Source of the DNA: Pyricularia pennisetigena
Lineage: Eukaryota; Ascomycota; Sordariomycetes; Magnaporthales; Pyriculariaceae
Length of the DNA: 64,000 bases
Reading direction: 5' to 3'
NCBI RefSeq assembly: GCF_004337985.1
Contig: NW_021940922.1
Span: 1,023,382 to 1,087,381 of the forward strand
The number at the start of each line of letters is the position of its first letter. Within the stretch, counting starts at the first letter, position 1. The translations under genes and the position numbers were made by a program. Under the pieces are notes generated by a model, which had not been told where the DNA came from, searched no databases, and was given only the letters and a program-made list of their open reading frames with translations. Shown here one piece after another: positions 24,430 through 34,592 of the stretch.

Positions 24430-25947
24430 ATGTACCTTACATTGACAGTACTATTCTTTGCCATTGGAGCAGTCACTGTTTGGCTGGTTCGCAAGACCTT
24501 CTTCGTATCCGTACCCAGGCTTCCCTTTCCGCACATAAAGTTTGAGGACGGCGACAACTCTCCCAAGCGTTACGTTAGAGACCTGACCAAACTTATCGGC
24601 ATCGGCTACGAAAAGTATGGCAAACGTGGCATCCCCTTTACGCTGCGCAACCCGACAGACGAGAAACGTCCACAGATCATCATGCCTCTCAAGTACCTCG
24701 ACGAAGTGGCCAGGACACCGCAGAGCAAGCTCAGCTTTGCCGAGTACAACAAGCAAAACTTTCTCCTGAAACACGTCGGCGGCTTCCATCAATCAAACGA
24801 GGCGTCCCAGATCGTCCGGGTCGACCTCAACAAGAGACTAAACGATCTCGTCCCGGTAATGTGGGAAGAGTGCATCGCCGCCTACCAACACAAGTTTCCT
24901 CCCTGTCCGGACTGGAGGCCCATGCAACCTTACCAGTGCCTCGCCTACCTCGTCGCTCGCATTTCATCCCGCGTCCTCGTCGGCCCCGAGCTCTCTGCCA
25001 ACGACGAGTGGTGCCAGATGGCCATCGACACCACCCTCAAGTTCGAGGTTGCATGCCGCAACGTGCGGCAAAAGTACCACCCCTACCTCCGCTGGACAGC
25101 AAAGTATTTCGACGAGGCCTGCAAGATACTCATAGCCAACAACGACCGGAACCATCAACTGCTCGAACCGATCTTCAGGAAACGCAAGCAGTCCTCCTTC
25201 ACGAACCAGTTCCCCGACGGCATACAGTGGCTCGTGGACCTCTACCGCGAAGAGGGCAAACGACTCAGGTTGGAGGACTTGGCTCAGGACCAGCGCTTCA
25301 TCATGATGGCCAGCGTGCACAGCAGCGCGGCCACCGCTCTAAGCAGCCTCTACGACCTCTTGGACTACCCGGCATATCTCGAGCAGATCAAGCAAGAAAT
25401 CGCGTCTGTCCGACACGAGCACAACATCACACCGACCACGAACTGGACGCGCAAAGCACTGGGATCCTTGCGCCTCCTCGACGCCTTCATGAAGGAGGGC
25501 CAGAGATTACACACCCTCGGTGCCATCACCGTCCGCCGAGCGGCCATCGGCAACCTCGTACTCAAGGACGGCACTGTCATCCCGGATGGCTTTCAGCTGT
25601 CCTTCCCCAGCCAAGCCATCTACCACGACCCGGAGCTCTATCCTGACTCGGAAACTTTCAACCCCGGTCGGTTTCTGGAACTCAGAGAAAAGGTAGACCC
25701 GAACCGTTGGCACTTTGGCTCCGTGTCACACGATAGTCTGGCGTTTGGGGCGGGCTTTCATGCCTGCCCCGGTAGGTTCTTCAGCCAGGAAGAAGTAAAA
25801 ATGATTCTTATCTACTTGATTGAGAAATATGAATTTCGTTGGGAGGATGAGAGCACCGGCAGACCGGCAGATCTCGTGCATGGTCCAGAGATCTTCCCTA
25901 ATCCGTCTGCATCGGTCATGTTTCGCGAGAGGCAGAACTGCCGGTGA
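24430..25947 (+). CDS. Cytochrome P450 monooxygenase, single exon
   Basis: A 505-residue protein with an N-terminal membrane anchor (LTVLFFAIGAVTVWLV, about residues 5-20). The K-helix ExxR is in KEGQR. The heme-binding loop is FGAGFHACPGRFF with the Cys ligand at residue 446 (codon 25765-25767). The I-helix region (SVHSSAATALSS) lacks the usual acidic residue before Thr, as seen in several ascomycete secondary-metabolism P450s. It differs clearly from the other two P450s in the window, which share a longer N-terminus and introns. It should hydroxylate or oxidise the cyclised polyketide in the ER membrane with a P450 reductase. The substrate and position cannot be read from sequence. Confidence 0.92.
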   Translation: MYLTLTVLFFAIGAVTVWLVRKTFFVSVPRLPFPHIKFEDGDNSPKRYVRDLTKLIGIGYEKYGKRGIPFTLRNPTDEKRPQIIMPLKYLDEVARTPQSKLSFAEYNKQNFLLKHVGGFHQSNEASQIVRVDLNKRLNDLVPVMWEECIAAYQHKFPPCPDWRPMQPYQCLAYLVARISSRVLVGPELSANDEWCQMAIDTTLKFEVACRNVRQKYHPYLRWTAKYFDEACKILIANNDRNHQLLEPIFRKRKQSSFTNQFPDGIQWLVDLYREEGKRLRLEDLAQDQRFIMMASVHSSAATALSSLYDLLDYPAYLEQIKQEIASVRHEHNITPTTNWTRKALGSLRLLDAFMKEGQRLHTLGAITVRRAAIGNLVLKDGTVIPDGFQLSFPSQAIYHDPELYPDSETFNPGRFLELREKVDPNRWHFGSVSHDSLAFGAGFHACPGRFFSQEEVKMILIYLIEKYEFRWEDESTGRPADLVHGPEIFPNPSASVMFRERQNCR

Positions 25948-26160
25948 GAGGTGGCAAGGAACCGGGGTCAGACGCGGAAGCTATTTGGCAAGACGCAGAA
26001 GCTGCTCGCAAGAAGCAGAAGGGGGTGGCAAAAAAAAAAAAGGCAAGGGGTGTATGAAATGTTGGTGTAAGTTGAGCCGTGTTTGTAGATGGTCTAGGTC
26101 AGGTTTGCACAGACAGACAAAGTATTGGACTATTTAAAGAGTGAACTTGGACTTCTTAAG

Positions 26161-26204
26161 TCTTTTTCTCTTCTTCTCTTCTTCTTCTTCTTCTTCTTCT
26201 TCTC
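26161..26204. repeat. Polypyrimidine (TTC)n microsatellite
   Basis: A run dominated by TTC units lies about 100 bp upstream of the BBE-like start, likely in its promoter or 5' leader. Confidence 0.8.
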
Positions 26205-26303
26205 CCTTCGCTCATGCAATTGTCTATCAAGGAAACCCCTAAGAGCTTTTACTCGCTACTCATTCCCCCACCAAGACATTTGAAAATACCCATAGTGCAA
26301 GAC

Positions 26304-28055
26304 ATGGCTTGGACTATTTTGATCCCACTCATTTTGTACTCGCACCAACCCGTGTGTGCGCTGAGGGGCCCCGGCAATGCCGCTGCTTCTGCCGCTGATG
26401 CTGCTCTGGCAAAGCTCAACGCCACCGTCGATGGCCGTCTGCAGTCAGCCCTTCCCCTGGCCGAGCCCTGCTTCACCAACCCCTCCGGTTCATCATGTGC
26501 CCAAGTCAAGGCGGGGCTCCCCTCGGCCTATTTCCGAACAAGCCAGTACGCGGGCTTTCGTCATCTTCAAGGGGAGGCTTGTGCCGCTAATTCCACGGAC
26601 TCATGTCTCCTCGACGGCGCCACGCTGCAAAGCTCTGCATCCTGTCAGCAGGGCCTCGTCTCAAAACACTTTCTCCCCGTCACGTCACCCGAGGACGTCG
26701 CAGCCGCATTTGACTATGCTCGGTCGACAAACCGCACCCTCTCCATCAAGAACAGCGGCGTCGATTATTCGGCACGGAGCAGCCGCCAGGGCTCCCTCGC
26801 CCTCTGGACGCGTGGGCTGAGGCACATGGAATTCCACGAGGATTTTGTGCCGGCCGGGTGCGAAGCCCCGCCACCTGGAACCAAAGCCATCACGATCGGG
26901 GCCGGAGTGTCCACGGATGAGCTCTACCGCTTTGCGCACAGCCGTGGCCTGTCCTATGCCGGCGGGACATATGTCAGCATCGGCTCGTCGGGAGGCTGGT
27001 TGCTGGGCGGCGGCCATGGGCCTTTTACCGGCAGCAAAGGCCTCGGAGCTGATCGCGTTCTCCAGTTCGCAATCGTCACGCCGGACGGACAGCTCCGTGT
27101 TGCCAACGCCTGTCAGAACCAGGACCTGTTCTGGGCGTTGCGAGGAGGAGGCGCCGGTGCGTTCGGCGTGGTGTTGAACTCGTCATCTGTCGTCGACGCC
27201 GAGGTGCCCGTGACGTTTGCTACCATGAAGCTTACAAAGACGACCGAAGAGAATCGAGCGCAGTTTATGAGACTGCTGGTGGAGAACATGCAACAGTGGG
27301 TGCTGGACGGATGGGGTGCGTATGCAGGGCCCAACTCGTCCATCTTGGTCAAGGAAGGGGACGACGTCGCCGCCGCCACATCAGCGGTCAGGCCCATTAC
27401 CGACTTCCTCCATAGTGTCGATGGCGGGCATGTAAACATAACTACCATGCCGACGTTCTTCGACTTTTACGTCAATGTCATCAACAGCAGCGCCGCCCTG
27501 CCGACGGCTGTCAGCAGGGCAGTCTTTACTTCCAGCCGCCTCATCCCGGAAGCCGCACTTGAGGATACCTCAAGGAGACAGCGGATGGTCGAAGCCATCT
27601 TGACAATGGAGAAGGAGGGAAGTCCAGCAGCCCTTCTCACGACCACGCCATTGGCCTTTGCAAAAAGGCAAGGCTTCACCGATGGAAACAAAAACACTAG
27701 CCTTACTCCAGCTTGGTACCACTCCGTCTTCATGGTCAATCATGAGCTCGACTGGCGGGGTTCAAACAGCATCGCCGAGAGACGAGCGATGGTGGCCAAG
27801 TTTCGCAACATCACGCAGACGTGGAGGGACCTCGTGCCGGACGGTGGGACCTACTCCAACGAGGCGGATCCCTGGCTTCCGGATTTCCAAAGAGAGTACT
27901 GGGGTGACGAGAACTACGCAAGGCTGGCCAAGATTAAGAACAAGTACGATCCAGACGGTTTGCTCAGTTGTTGGCATTGCGTTGGGTGGGAAGAGACGAT
28001 GCCGGATTATGGTTGCATTTCCGGCCTGGCTGACGAGACTCAGACTATGGACTGA
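26304..28055 (+). CDS. BBE-like FAD-linked protein lacking covalent FAD sites
   Basis: I place the start at ATG 26304 because it opens directly with a signal peptide (MAWTILIPLILYSHQPVCA); an in-frame ATG at 26214 would bury it. The protein has 583 residues. The FAD_binding_4 domain spans roughly 115-290 with the pyrophosphate loop GGGHGPFTGSKGLGAD. The C-terminal BBE domain ends around YWGDENYARLAKIKNKYDP. In bicovalent BBE enzymes a His and a Cys anchor the flavin. Here the His position is Val153 (IKNSGVDYSAR) and the Cys position is Tyr223 (GGTYVSIG). FAD, if bound, is therefore non-covalent. BBE-like members occur in cytochalasan clusters, where one (AspoA) is reported to isomerise a double bond rather than oxidise. 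A similar non-oxidative role is plausible. Predicted secretory or vesicular location, with several N-glycosylation sequons. Confidence 0.9.
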   Translation: MAWTILIPLILYSHQPVCALRGPGNAAASAADAALAKLNATVDGRLQSALPLAEPCFTNPSGSSCAQVKAGLPSAYFRTSQYAGFRHLQGEACAANSTDSCLLDGATLQSSASCQQGLVSKHFLPVTSPEDVAAAFDYARSTNRTLSIKNSGVDYSARSSRQGSLALWTRGLRHMEFHEDFVPAGCEAPPPGTKAITIGAGVSTDELYRFAHSRGLSYAGGTYVSIGSSGGWLLGGGHGPFTGSKGLGADRVLQFAIVTPDGQLRVANACQNQDLFWALRGGGAGAFGVVLNSSSVVDAEVPVTFATMKLTKTTEENRAQFMRLLVENMQQWVLDGWGAYAGPNSSILVKEGDDVAAATSAVRPITDFLHSVDGGHVNITTMPTFFDFYVNVINSSAALPTAVSRAVFTSSRLIPEAALEDTSRRQRMVEAILTMEKEGSPAALLTTTPLAFAKRQGFTDGNKNTSLTPAWYHSVFMVNHELDWRGSNSIAERRAMVAKFRNITQTWRDLVPDGGTYSNEADPWLPDFQREYWGDENYARLAKIKNKYDPDGLLSCWHCVGWEETMPDYGCISGLADETQTMD

Positions 28056-28171
28056 AAAGGGGTATTGGAACAAAGAAAAGCTAGTTTCCTGTCGGGCACG
28101 GTCACAGTCGAATTAGCTCTATGTAACTCAACTCAACTATAGCTACCAATGTACTTTTAAAGCTACCAAAG

Positions 28172-29284
28172 CTACCTTTCAAGTTTCAACTTTTTCTCAA
28201 CTACTTGGCCCCCCCTCACGTGGACAACGAGCTTGGCTCCCGAGACAGCCTTGTTCCTCAGCAGTTCCAAGCCGTCCAAGACGCCCTTGAAGCCGCCTTC
28301 CACCATCTTAACCGGATGCGTCTTCAACAGTCCCTGATCAAGCAGCGCCTGCACACAAAGATACCATTCCCGGCCAAACTCTCTCAGTGCCGGATCGGGC
28401 TCGACATCGTATGGCGGTGGCCAACCCAGCTTTTTGCCAAACAGTGCAGGGCCGAGCAGCCAGTCGGCCTTGATCAGCTTCCGGGACGCCGCCTTGACTT
28501 GGTTGTACGGCTCCAAGCTGGTGTAGAATCCCCCTGGCCGTCCGATGCAGTCATAACAAAACGACATGCTGTTTCCTTCGCAGAAGCAATCCAAGACGTA
28601 CTTGAGTCTATTCTTGGTGTACTCCCTGATTTGATCCACGGCACGAGCATCCTTGTAGTCCCACGCCTTCTCGGCCCCGTACTGCTCCACCAGCGCAAAG
28701 TTGTGCGGCGAGCAGGTCGTGATGGGAACCAAGCCCGACCGCCGCACGATCTGGATCGCCATGGTGCCGCTAGCCGTGCTGCCCCCGTACACCAGCACAA
28801 AACACGGCTGCTCGGCCGGCTTCTGGGGATGTCCGGGAACTTTGAGCGACCAGAACAGCGCATACCCAATCGTCGCGGTCCCAATGCCCAGCGTGGCGGC
28901 CTCTTCCCAGCCCATGCCGGTCGGCAGCTTGAGGGTGAAGTCGGCCGTGGCGTCGACGTACTCTGCGTACGCACCAGTAAGCGGTGCAAGGGGGTTCATG
29001 CTTTGGACGGCTGCGCAGACGCGATCGCCGATCTGAAAGTTGCGACCAGTGGGAACATCAGGTCCGAGGCCAACGACCACCCCGCTGACGTCAGATCCCG
29101 ATATAGCCCCGTGGAATCCCATGGGGCCAGTGAGTTTGGCATCCACTGGGTTCAGAGCCACGCACTCTGACCGGATGAGGACCGTGTCGGGCCGGAGAGG
29201 CGCAAGTGCCACGTCATGGCTGATGACGAGGTTCCCATGTTCGTTGGCGATGATGGCAGTTTGAGTCTTTGGAAGGGAGTCCAT
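28172..29284 (-). CDS. Trans-acting enoyl reductase 1 (CcsC/LovC-like MDR)
   Basis: A single exon of 370 residues, the usual size for stand-alone enoyl reductases serving fungal PKS-NRPSs. It is a zinc-independent medium-chain reductase: the N-terminal half has the GroES-like fold (ALNPVDAKL, GSDVSGVVVGLG), and the NADPH site is VYGGSTASGTMA at residues 165-176. The segment ITTCSPHNFALVEQYGAE that follows is characteristic of trans-ERs. The megasynthase in this window lacks an ER, so this protein most likely docks to it and reduces selected enoyl intermediates in the cytosol. It is convergent with the BBE-like gene, 116 bp apart. A second trans-ER lies at 40540-41625; which of the two serves the PKS is not decided by sequence alone. 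Confidence 0.92.
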   Translation of the reverse strand: MDSLPKTQTAIIANEHGNLVISHDVALAPLRPDTVLIRSECVALNPVDAKLTGPMGFHGAISGSDVSGVVVGLGPDVPTGRNFQIGDRVCAAVQSMNPLAPLTGAYAEYVDATADFTLKLPTGMGWEEAATLGIGTATIGYALFWSLKVPGHPQKPAEQPCFVLVYGGSTASGTMAIQIVRRSGLVPITTCSPHNFALVEQYGAEKAWDYKDARAVDQIREYTKNRLKYVLDCFCEGNSMSFCYDCIGRPGGFYTSLEPYNQVKAASRKLIKADWLLGPALFGKKLGWPPPYDVEPDPALREFGREWYLCVQALLDQGLLKTHPVKMVEGGFKGVLDGLELLRNKAVSGAKLVVHVRGGQVVEKKLKLER

Positions 29285-30115
29285 GGTTCATGGTATTATG
29301 ATCTTGTGCTTCGCAAATTTTGATGATTCCTAGCCCATCTGACTTTTGAATGTCAAGGTTAGGGATTCGGGTTATATACTGGAATATAGAAGTCAAGAGT
29401 CGTTGAAACGTGTATTTATTAGGTTAGTACTGGGTGAAGCCAATCTGGAGGAAATAGTAATTCCGCGGCCAAATGTGACAACTGTCACCTGTGTAGTCTA
29501 GCGACTAGAATAGTCACCTGTATTCTCCGACATCACAAACAATATTGTTCAATTTTCACATGCAGCCTCCATTTCTCTCCGACAGACTTGCGGTTCCTAC
29601 AATAAAAGGTGTCTGTTTGTGTCATTGAAAACAAAAACAAGGAAAAGCGTAATTAAAGTTCGCCAAAAGCTTGGAACACCCGCCTTGCAAGTGAAATCCT
29701 GACCAAAGTCCAATTGCTAAACTACTAATAGCACCACTTCATCAAAACACTAGAATAGTCTGTAGGCTATGAAAAAGAAAAAAAACATTCCTCGACTCGC
29801 CCAAGTAAAGAGCTTTGTAATTTCCCAAAAAGTGCCATTTGTGTCTCCCTCTTGCCAGATCACTACCGAAACCTACTCTCAGTGGGCTTGAAAACTTTCC
29901 AAAGGGCTTCATCATCTCAGCTAATAAAAGTCCCTGACCATGTCTAAATGTCACTTTACAGTAATGTATACAGTACTTGTGCAACCATAGACAACGTAAC
30001 TTGTTTCAGTTTCAATTTTAGACACACTTTTCCTTCTCTTTCTACTATCTACGGGTGATGGTGGTTATAACTGCAATCCTGGATTGCTCGTGCTCCAGTT
30101 TTACCCTCTGCTCTA
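29285..30115. other. Gene-free stretch between trans-ER 1 and P450
   Basis: The promoter of trans-ER 1 and the terminator of the P450 share this 830-bp interval. It is AT-rich. No coding signal is seen. Confidence 0.45.
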
Positions 30116-31445
30116 TCAAGCTCTGTCAGGCCTTGCCCGGATCAAGATGCGGGCCTTCATCTCCGGAAACATAGACCCGTTAGGCATGGATCCCCTCTTG
30201 GGCTTGGTGTCACCTGGTCTCAGCTTAAACTCGTAATTGAGAAGCAGGTGGGTAAGAATGATTTTGAGCGTGTTGTCGGCAAACAGCCGGCCCGGACACG
30301 CTTGTAGGCCGTCACCCCATCCAGGGGCGTCCGCGCCGAGATTGGGGAATTTGAACTGCAGCAGAGAGATTTTGATTAGTTAGCNNNNNNNNNNNNNNNN
30401 GGGTGGTTTTCATTCGGGGCAAAGCAAAATAACACCAAGATAAGCACCTTTTGTTCGTTTCCCTCGCTCTTACGAGCTCGATAATGTCGTAAACCGTCAA
30501 ACTTGTGAGGGTCTGGCCAGAGCTCCTCGTCGAGGTTAATGTGGCGGGCGTCGACGCAGATGGTGGCGCCCTTGGGGAGGAGAGGACCGACCGAGAGCTG
30601 CAGAGGCTTGAGCAGCTTTCGGAAGAGGGTTACTGGACGAGATTTTAGCCTTGAGGGCAACAGCAAAAGGACTGAGCCTACCACATTTCTGCTACCACTT
30701 ACAGTCGTTGAACGGATGGACCCTTGCCGATTCACGCATGTAGCTGTCCATCTTCTTCAGCTCATGCAGGTGCGTCAAGGGCAGCTGCCCATCTGGAGCA
30801 AATGCCTTGATTTCTTCCCGCAGCTCATCGGCCGAGGCCGGGTCAGCGGCCAGCTCGGCAAGGATGAAAAACAATGTTCCCGCTGTTGATGGCGTGGACT
30901 CGAATGAGATGTTGGCATAGTCCACAACCAGCTGATTGAGCAGCTTGCGTTTGTCCAATGCCATCGCTGCAGTCGCGTGATCTTTGGACGCGCGATACCG
31001 GTTTGTTAGCCAGGCGGTCAATGACAGCTTCTCCCGCGTCACCTGCTGACTTCCTTCCCCATCAAGTTGAGCCAGATCAGCCTCAAGGATGGGCAGCAGA
31101 GACCGTCTGATGCGCCACCACATCAGATTAGTCGGTATAAACACAAAAGGTAAAAGAAATGGACGAAGAAGCGCCGGAGTGTAGGCTAAGATAACGGTCG
31201 GGATGGCGACCGCCAGCGGCAAGGCCGAAATGATACGATTCCAGGATTTGCTGTTACCCAGTTCCCGACCGACGAAGGCGCTAGAATTGGTAGACACAAC
31301 TATGTCCTGCGTCGTGTGGAAGATGGTGATATCCTTCCATGTATCCGGGCGGCCCAAGACTGCATCGCATGCTGCTGCGCAGTCCTTCTGGCGCCATCGC
31401 ACGAGCGACGGAATTGCCCTCGTGACATCGGTAATGATGGTTCTG

Positions 31446-31483
<38 letters not shown>

Positions 31484-32114
31484 TATTAGTACACAGGCAG
31501 CCAGGGCGACATCCGGATAGTCCCTCGGGTACTCTTACTTCATCAATTCCGGGGTGTGCTGAGGAAAGCCAGACCATTTGCCCCAGTATGCACCGCGGAA
31601 AAATTCCAGTGCCGATGCATGAGTATCCGCAATACGTTTGATCTCGTTGAAGAAGCGAGAGGGGAAAACAACGTATTCTGTTCCATATGCCTCGATGAGG
31701 AAGGGGCTGTCAGTGTACTAAGTGGTTACACAGGTTGCTTGTTAGATCAGATCCCACTCGTAAAAGTTTCTTTGCTGGCCTTGAAACCAAATCCATCATT
31801 ACCTTTGTCACCGCCAAATCCAGCTTCTCCACCAGGGTGGATTTCCTGTCCTTGAGAACTGGTATGCCAAGGCGTCGGGCCAGAGATTTTGGTCGTAAAT
31901 AGCGATCACAGATAAAGGCTGTCGTGATGACGATGGCGAGGATAACAAGTACCCGCGCTGTCGGCCTCAGGTCGCGCCACCCTTGGGCCAGCACGAGCTT
32001 GGTGAGCTGCCATTTTGAAAGACGCATACCTGATATCGTTTGCTTGACAATGAAAACTTGCTCAACGAGGCCATTATGCCGACCAAAGCTCTTGAAAAAT
32101 TGTTTAATCGCCAT
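30116..32114 (-). CDS. Cytochrome P450 monooxygenase with five exons
   Basis: Exons on the minus strand are 32114-31803, 31717-31539, 31442-30703, 30632-30448 and 30355-30116, giving 551 residues. A membrane anchor lies near residues 50-70 (VLVILAIVITTAFICDRYL). The ExxR motif is in MRESAR. The heme loop is WGDGLQACPGRLFA with Cys492 (codon complement 30296-30298). It ends with RILIRARPDRA. Sequence order, the long N-terminus and the position of intron 1 match the P450 at 37405-39171, so the two are paralogues that have diverged. The 16-N assembly gap sits inside the last intron and does not break the coding sequence. Intron 2 contains an A35 tract on the coding strand. It is divergent from the aldo-keto reductase. 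Likely a late oxidation of the polycyclic product; site unknown. Confidence 0.88.
30385..30400. other. Assembly gap (16 N)
   Basis: Sixteen undetermined bases lie within the last intron (30356-30447) of the P450 gene. Confidence 0.99.
31448..31482. repeat. T35 homopolymer (A35 on the coding strand) inside a P450 intron
   Basis: The plus strand carries 35 consecutive T. On the gene strand it sits between a perfect TACTAATAC branch-point sequence and the TTCAG acceptor of intron 2 (31443-31538). Confidence 0.9.
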
Positions 32115-33153
32115 CTTGAATGTCAAACGTCAATCAAGTTTTAGAACCACTGGTTTCATCTCCAAGTGTCAAGAGTCGATGCCTGTAATATGTAGATATG
32201 TTTCTGCAACACGTCATCGCTTGACCATACCTACAATGGGCTAGGCTGTAGCTTTTGAATTGCGATGCTTTAAACATTTACCCAGGCCATACTGTCTGTC
32301 TTGTGATTGCAGCTGACCAAGTCCAAACGGCTTTTGTGCCAGAGCTTCACGGAAATCTTTGGAAATTTTCGGGGAGTTTATTGAATCGGGCAAACAATCC
32401 GCACCCAGTGCGCTACGGCTAGGAGGCCGTTAAAAAAAAATAAAAGATTATTTAAAAATTCCTCTGTTATAATCCGCAGATTCCGCCTGACGATAGTATA
32501 AGCTTTTAGTCTGAAGTTTTCTTGTTTTTCTTTTTTCTCCGCCTCTTCATCCCATTTCCTGCGCTTTTGAATATGGGAGGACGGCAAAACCCAACCCCCC
32601 AAACCTTCGACCCTTGGTAAAGTTACCAAAGGTTAACAAGGTTCCTCCTCATGTTAAGACGATCGTTCGTTTTCAGACTGGTGTGATTGGCAAGGACCTG
32701 CCTGGTACTTTGGGTGTTTGCGTTCAGTTAACTTTGATCTGACGAACCCTTTGTGTCATCCCATTGGCTATAAAAGTAAGGCTTAGGTTTAACTAATGGG
32801 CTAATTTATAATCCGTTCTGGAATTGTTCATGCTCGAGTCCAACAAGGAATGATAGGTAGTCTGGCAGTTACTGTATGCAGGCTCCAATCCATAATATCG
32901 TAAACAGGTTTTGCGCATTGGCTGGTATAGGCTGAGCCTCTGGGAACAAAACGTCCGGGTAGTTTAGTAACTTTAGTTTGTGTTTTATTCAAGCTACACC
33001 CCCTAGGTCAACATGGTCTAGCCCACAATCCGGCTCACTTTACGATGTGGGTTAATATCTTCATAGTCAACCGGTTTACTATCCGACCTGGATTGCAAAC
33101 TTCGCAGCAGCTCCTCAAACTAAGCCTCCCCCCCAACACTAACCAAAAACAAA
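32115..33153. promoter_or_regulatory. Bidirectional promoter region between P450 and aldo-keto reductase
   Basis: A 1.04-kb gene-free interval separates two divergent cluster genes and should hold both promoters. Small open frames within it show no family resemblance. Confidence 0.45.
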
Positions 33154-34257
33154 ATGGCAACCACCTACACCAAGAAACCCGCCCAGGTCATCTTTGGCGC
33201 CGGAGACCTCGGCAACAACACCAACAAGGGCTACGATACCGACTCGTCCGTTTCACACTTTCTTGAAATCTGCCGCTCCTACTACACCTCAACTTGTACC
33301 AAACCACACTTCGACACTGGCCGCGCCTACCCGGCTGCCAACCCCGGCGCTTCCGAGACCTGGCTCGGGCGCATGAGCGTCGGTTCCTGGCCTGCCGACA
33401 TTGACACAAAAGTATGGTCCCAGTCCCCGGACGCGCACAGGCCCGCCGCCATCGCCAAGTCCATCTCGGAATCTCTCACGGCCCTGGGCGTGGACAAGGT
33501 GCACACAATGTACCTTCACTTCCCCTGCCGCGAGACCCCGTTCAGCGAAGTCTGTGGCGCCATGAACGCCGCCTTCCGGCAGGGCAAGTTTGACCGCTGG
33601 GGCTTGAGCAATTATACCCCAGCCGACATCGAAGAGATGCAGTCCATCTGCCACGAAATGGGCTATGAACCGCCGCGGGTGTACGAGGGGCAGTACAACG
33701 CCGTCGCGAGGCTGGGCGAGGAGAAACTGCTGCCCGTCTTGAGAAAATACGACATGGCATACGTTGCCTACTCACCCTCCGCGGCGGGACTGTTCAGTGG
33801 TCAAGTCACTGCCGACTCGGTGCACAAGCCGACGGGTAGATGGTCCAAGAGCCAGCCTGGCGGCGCCATTTACGCCGACATGTATCTCAAGCCTAGCCTT
33901 TTGGCCTGCTCGGAAAGAGTCCAGGATGCTGCAAAGAGGCTCGGGATCCCGAGGGGGGGTCACGAGGTTGCGTTGCGATGGGTCATTCATCACTCATGCC
34001 TGGACGGGGCGCGGGGAGATGGCATAATTGTTGGAGGCAGCACCTTGGAGCAGGCGCGACAAAACGTAGAAATCTGTAAACAGGGGCCGCTTCCGCAGGA
34101 ACTGGTTGATTTGATGGAACAAGTCTGGGCCGTCGCGAGGCCGATTGCCCCGTTTGCGTACCCGGAGTGGACCAAGGAGGAGATAGAGAAGATGGCGGAG
34201 AATTTGTACGCTGTGGGACAGGAAACGGCGCCACTGCCTCGAGCGACAGTCGCCTGA
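33154..34257 (+). CDS. Aldo-keto reductase, aflatoxin-aldehyde-reductase (AKR7) type
   Basis: A single exon of 367 residues. The catalytic tetrad typical of the superfamily is complete: Asp54 and Tyr59 in FDTGRAY, Lys86 in DIDTKV and His122 in MYLHFP. A cofactor-binding C-terminal stretch IIVGGSTLEQARQNVE is also present. The enzyme should use NADPH to reduce an aldehyde or ketone in the cytosol. Such a gene is not part of the usual cytochalasan core set. It might reduce a side-chain ketone formed by one of the P450s, or a released aldehyde. It is divergent from the P450 at 30116-32114 and lies next to the Diels-Alderase gene, which supports membership of the cluster. The family is certain; the pathway step is not. 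Confidence 0.9.
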   Translation: MATTYTKKPAQVIFGAGDLGNNTNKGYDTDSSVSHFLEICRSYYTSTCTKPHFDTGRAYPAANPGASETWLGRMSVGSWPADIDTKVWSQSPDAHRPAAIAKSISESLTALGVDKVHTMYLHFPCRETPFSEVCGAMNAAFRQGKFDRWGLSNYTPADIEEMQSICHEMGYEPPRVYEGQYNAVARLGEEKLLPVLRKYDMAYVAYSPSAAGLFSGQVTADSVHKPTGRWSKSQPGGAIYADMYLKPSLLACSERVQDAAKRLGIPRGGHEVALRWVIHHSCLDGARGDGIIVGGSTLEQARQNVEICKQGPLPQELVDLMEQVWAVARPIAPFAYPEWTKEEIEKMAENLYAVGQETAPLPRATVA

Positions 34258-34592
34258 CAGGTTAGAGGTACCTGTTCGTGATTTAAGTATCTTTAAGTAC
34301 ATCAATGCCAGTTTGGAAGTAACGCGTCGCCAGGCTAGAGATTCTTGCCAACCTTTTAAACATGAGTATCACGCGGAGAAACAAGTGTCTTTGATTAGTT
34401 TCGGACTTTGGCTTCGCGGGATAAAAAGTGAAGACATTCTGATTTATGTGTAAGAGACTAATCTTGTGTACAATAATAGCAAAAGCAAGCCATAGATACG
34501 TAAAGGAACAATAGCAACCAAAAAAAGAAAAAAAAGAAAAAAAAAAAGCCACAGCATGTCCGCTGTCCTATTTCCTCACTCAGTAATACCTC
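34258..34592. other. Convergent spacer between AKR and Diels-Alderase-like gene
   Basis: 335 bp of AT-rich sequence with an A-rich run near 34518-34548. It holds the two 3' ends; no gene is seen. Confidence 0.4.

Noticed and set aside
32378..32629. 83-codon frame in the P450/AKR promoter region
   Set aside because: Low-complexity Lys/Glu/Phe sequence in an intergenic AT-rich stretch.
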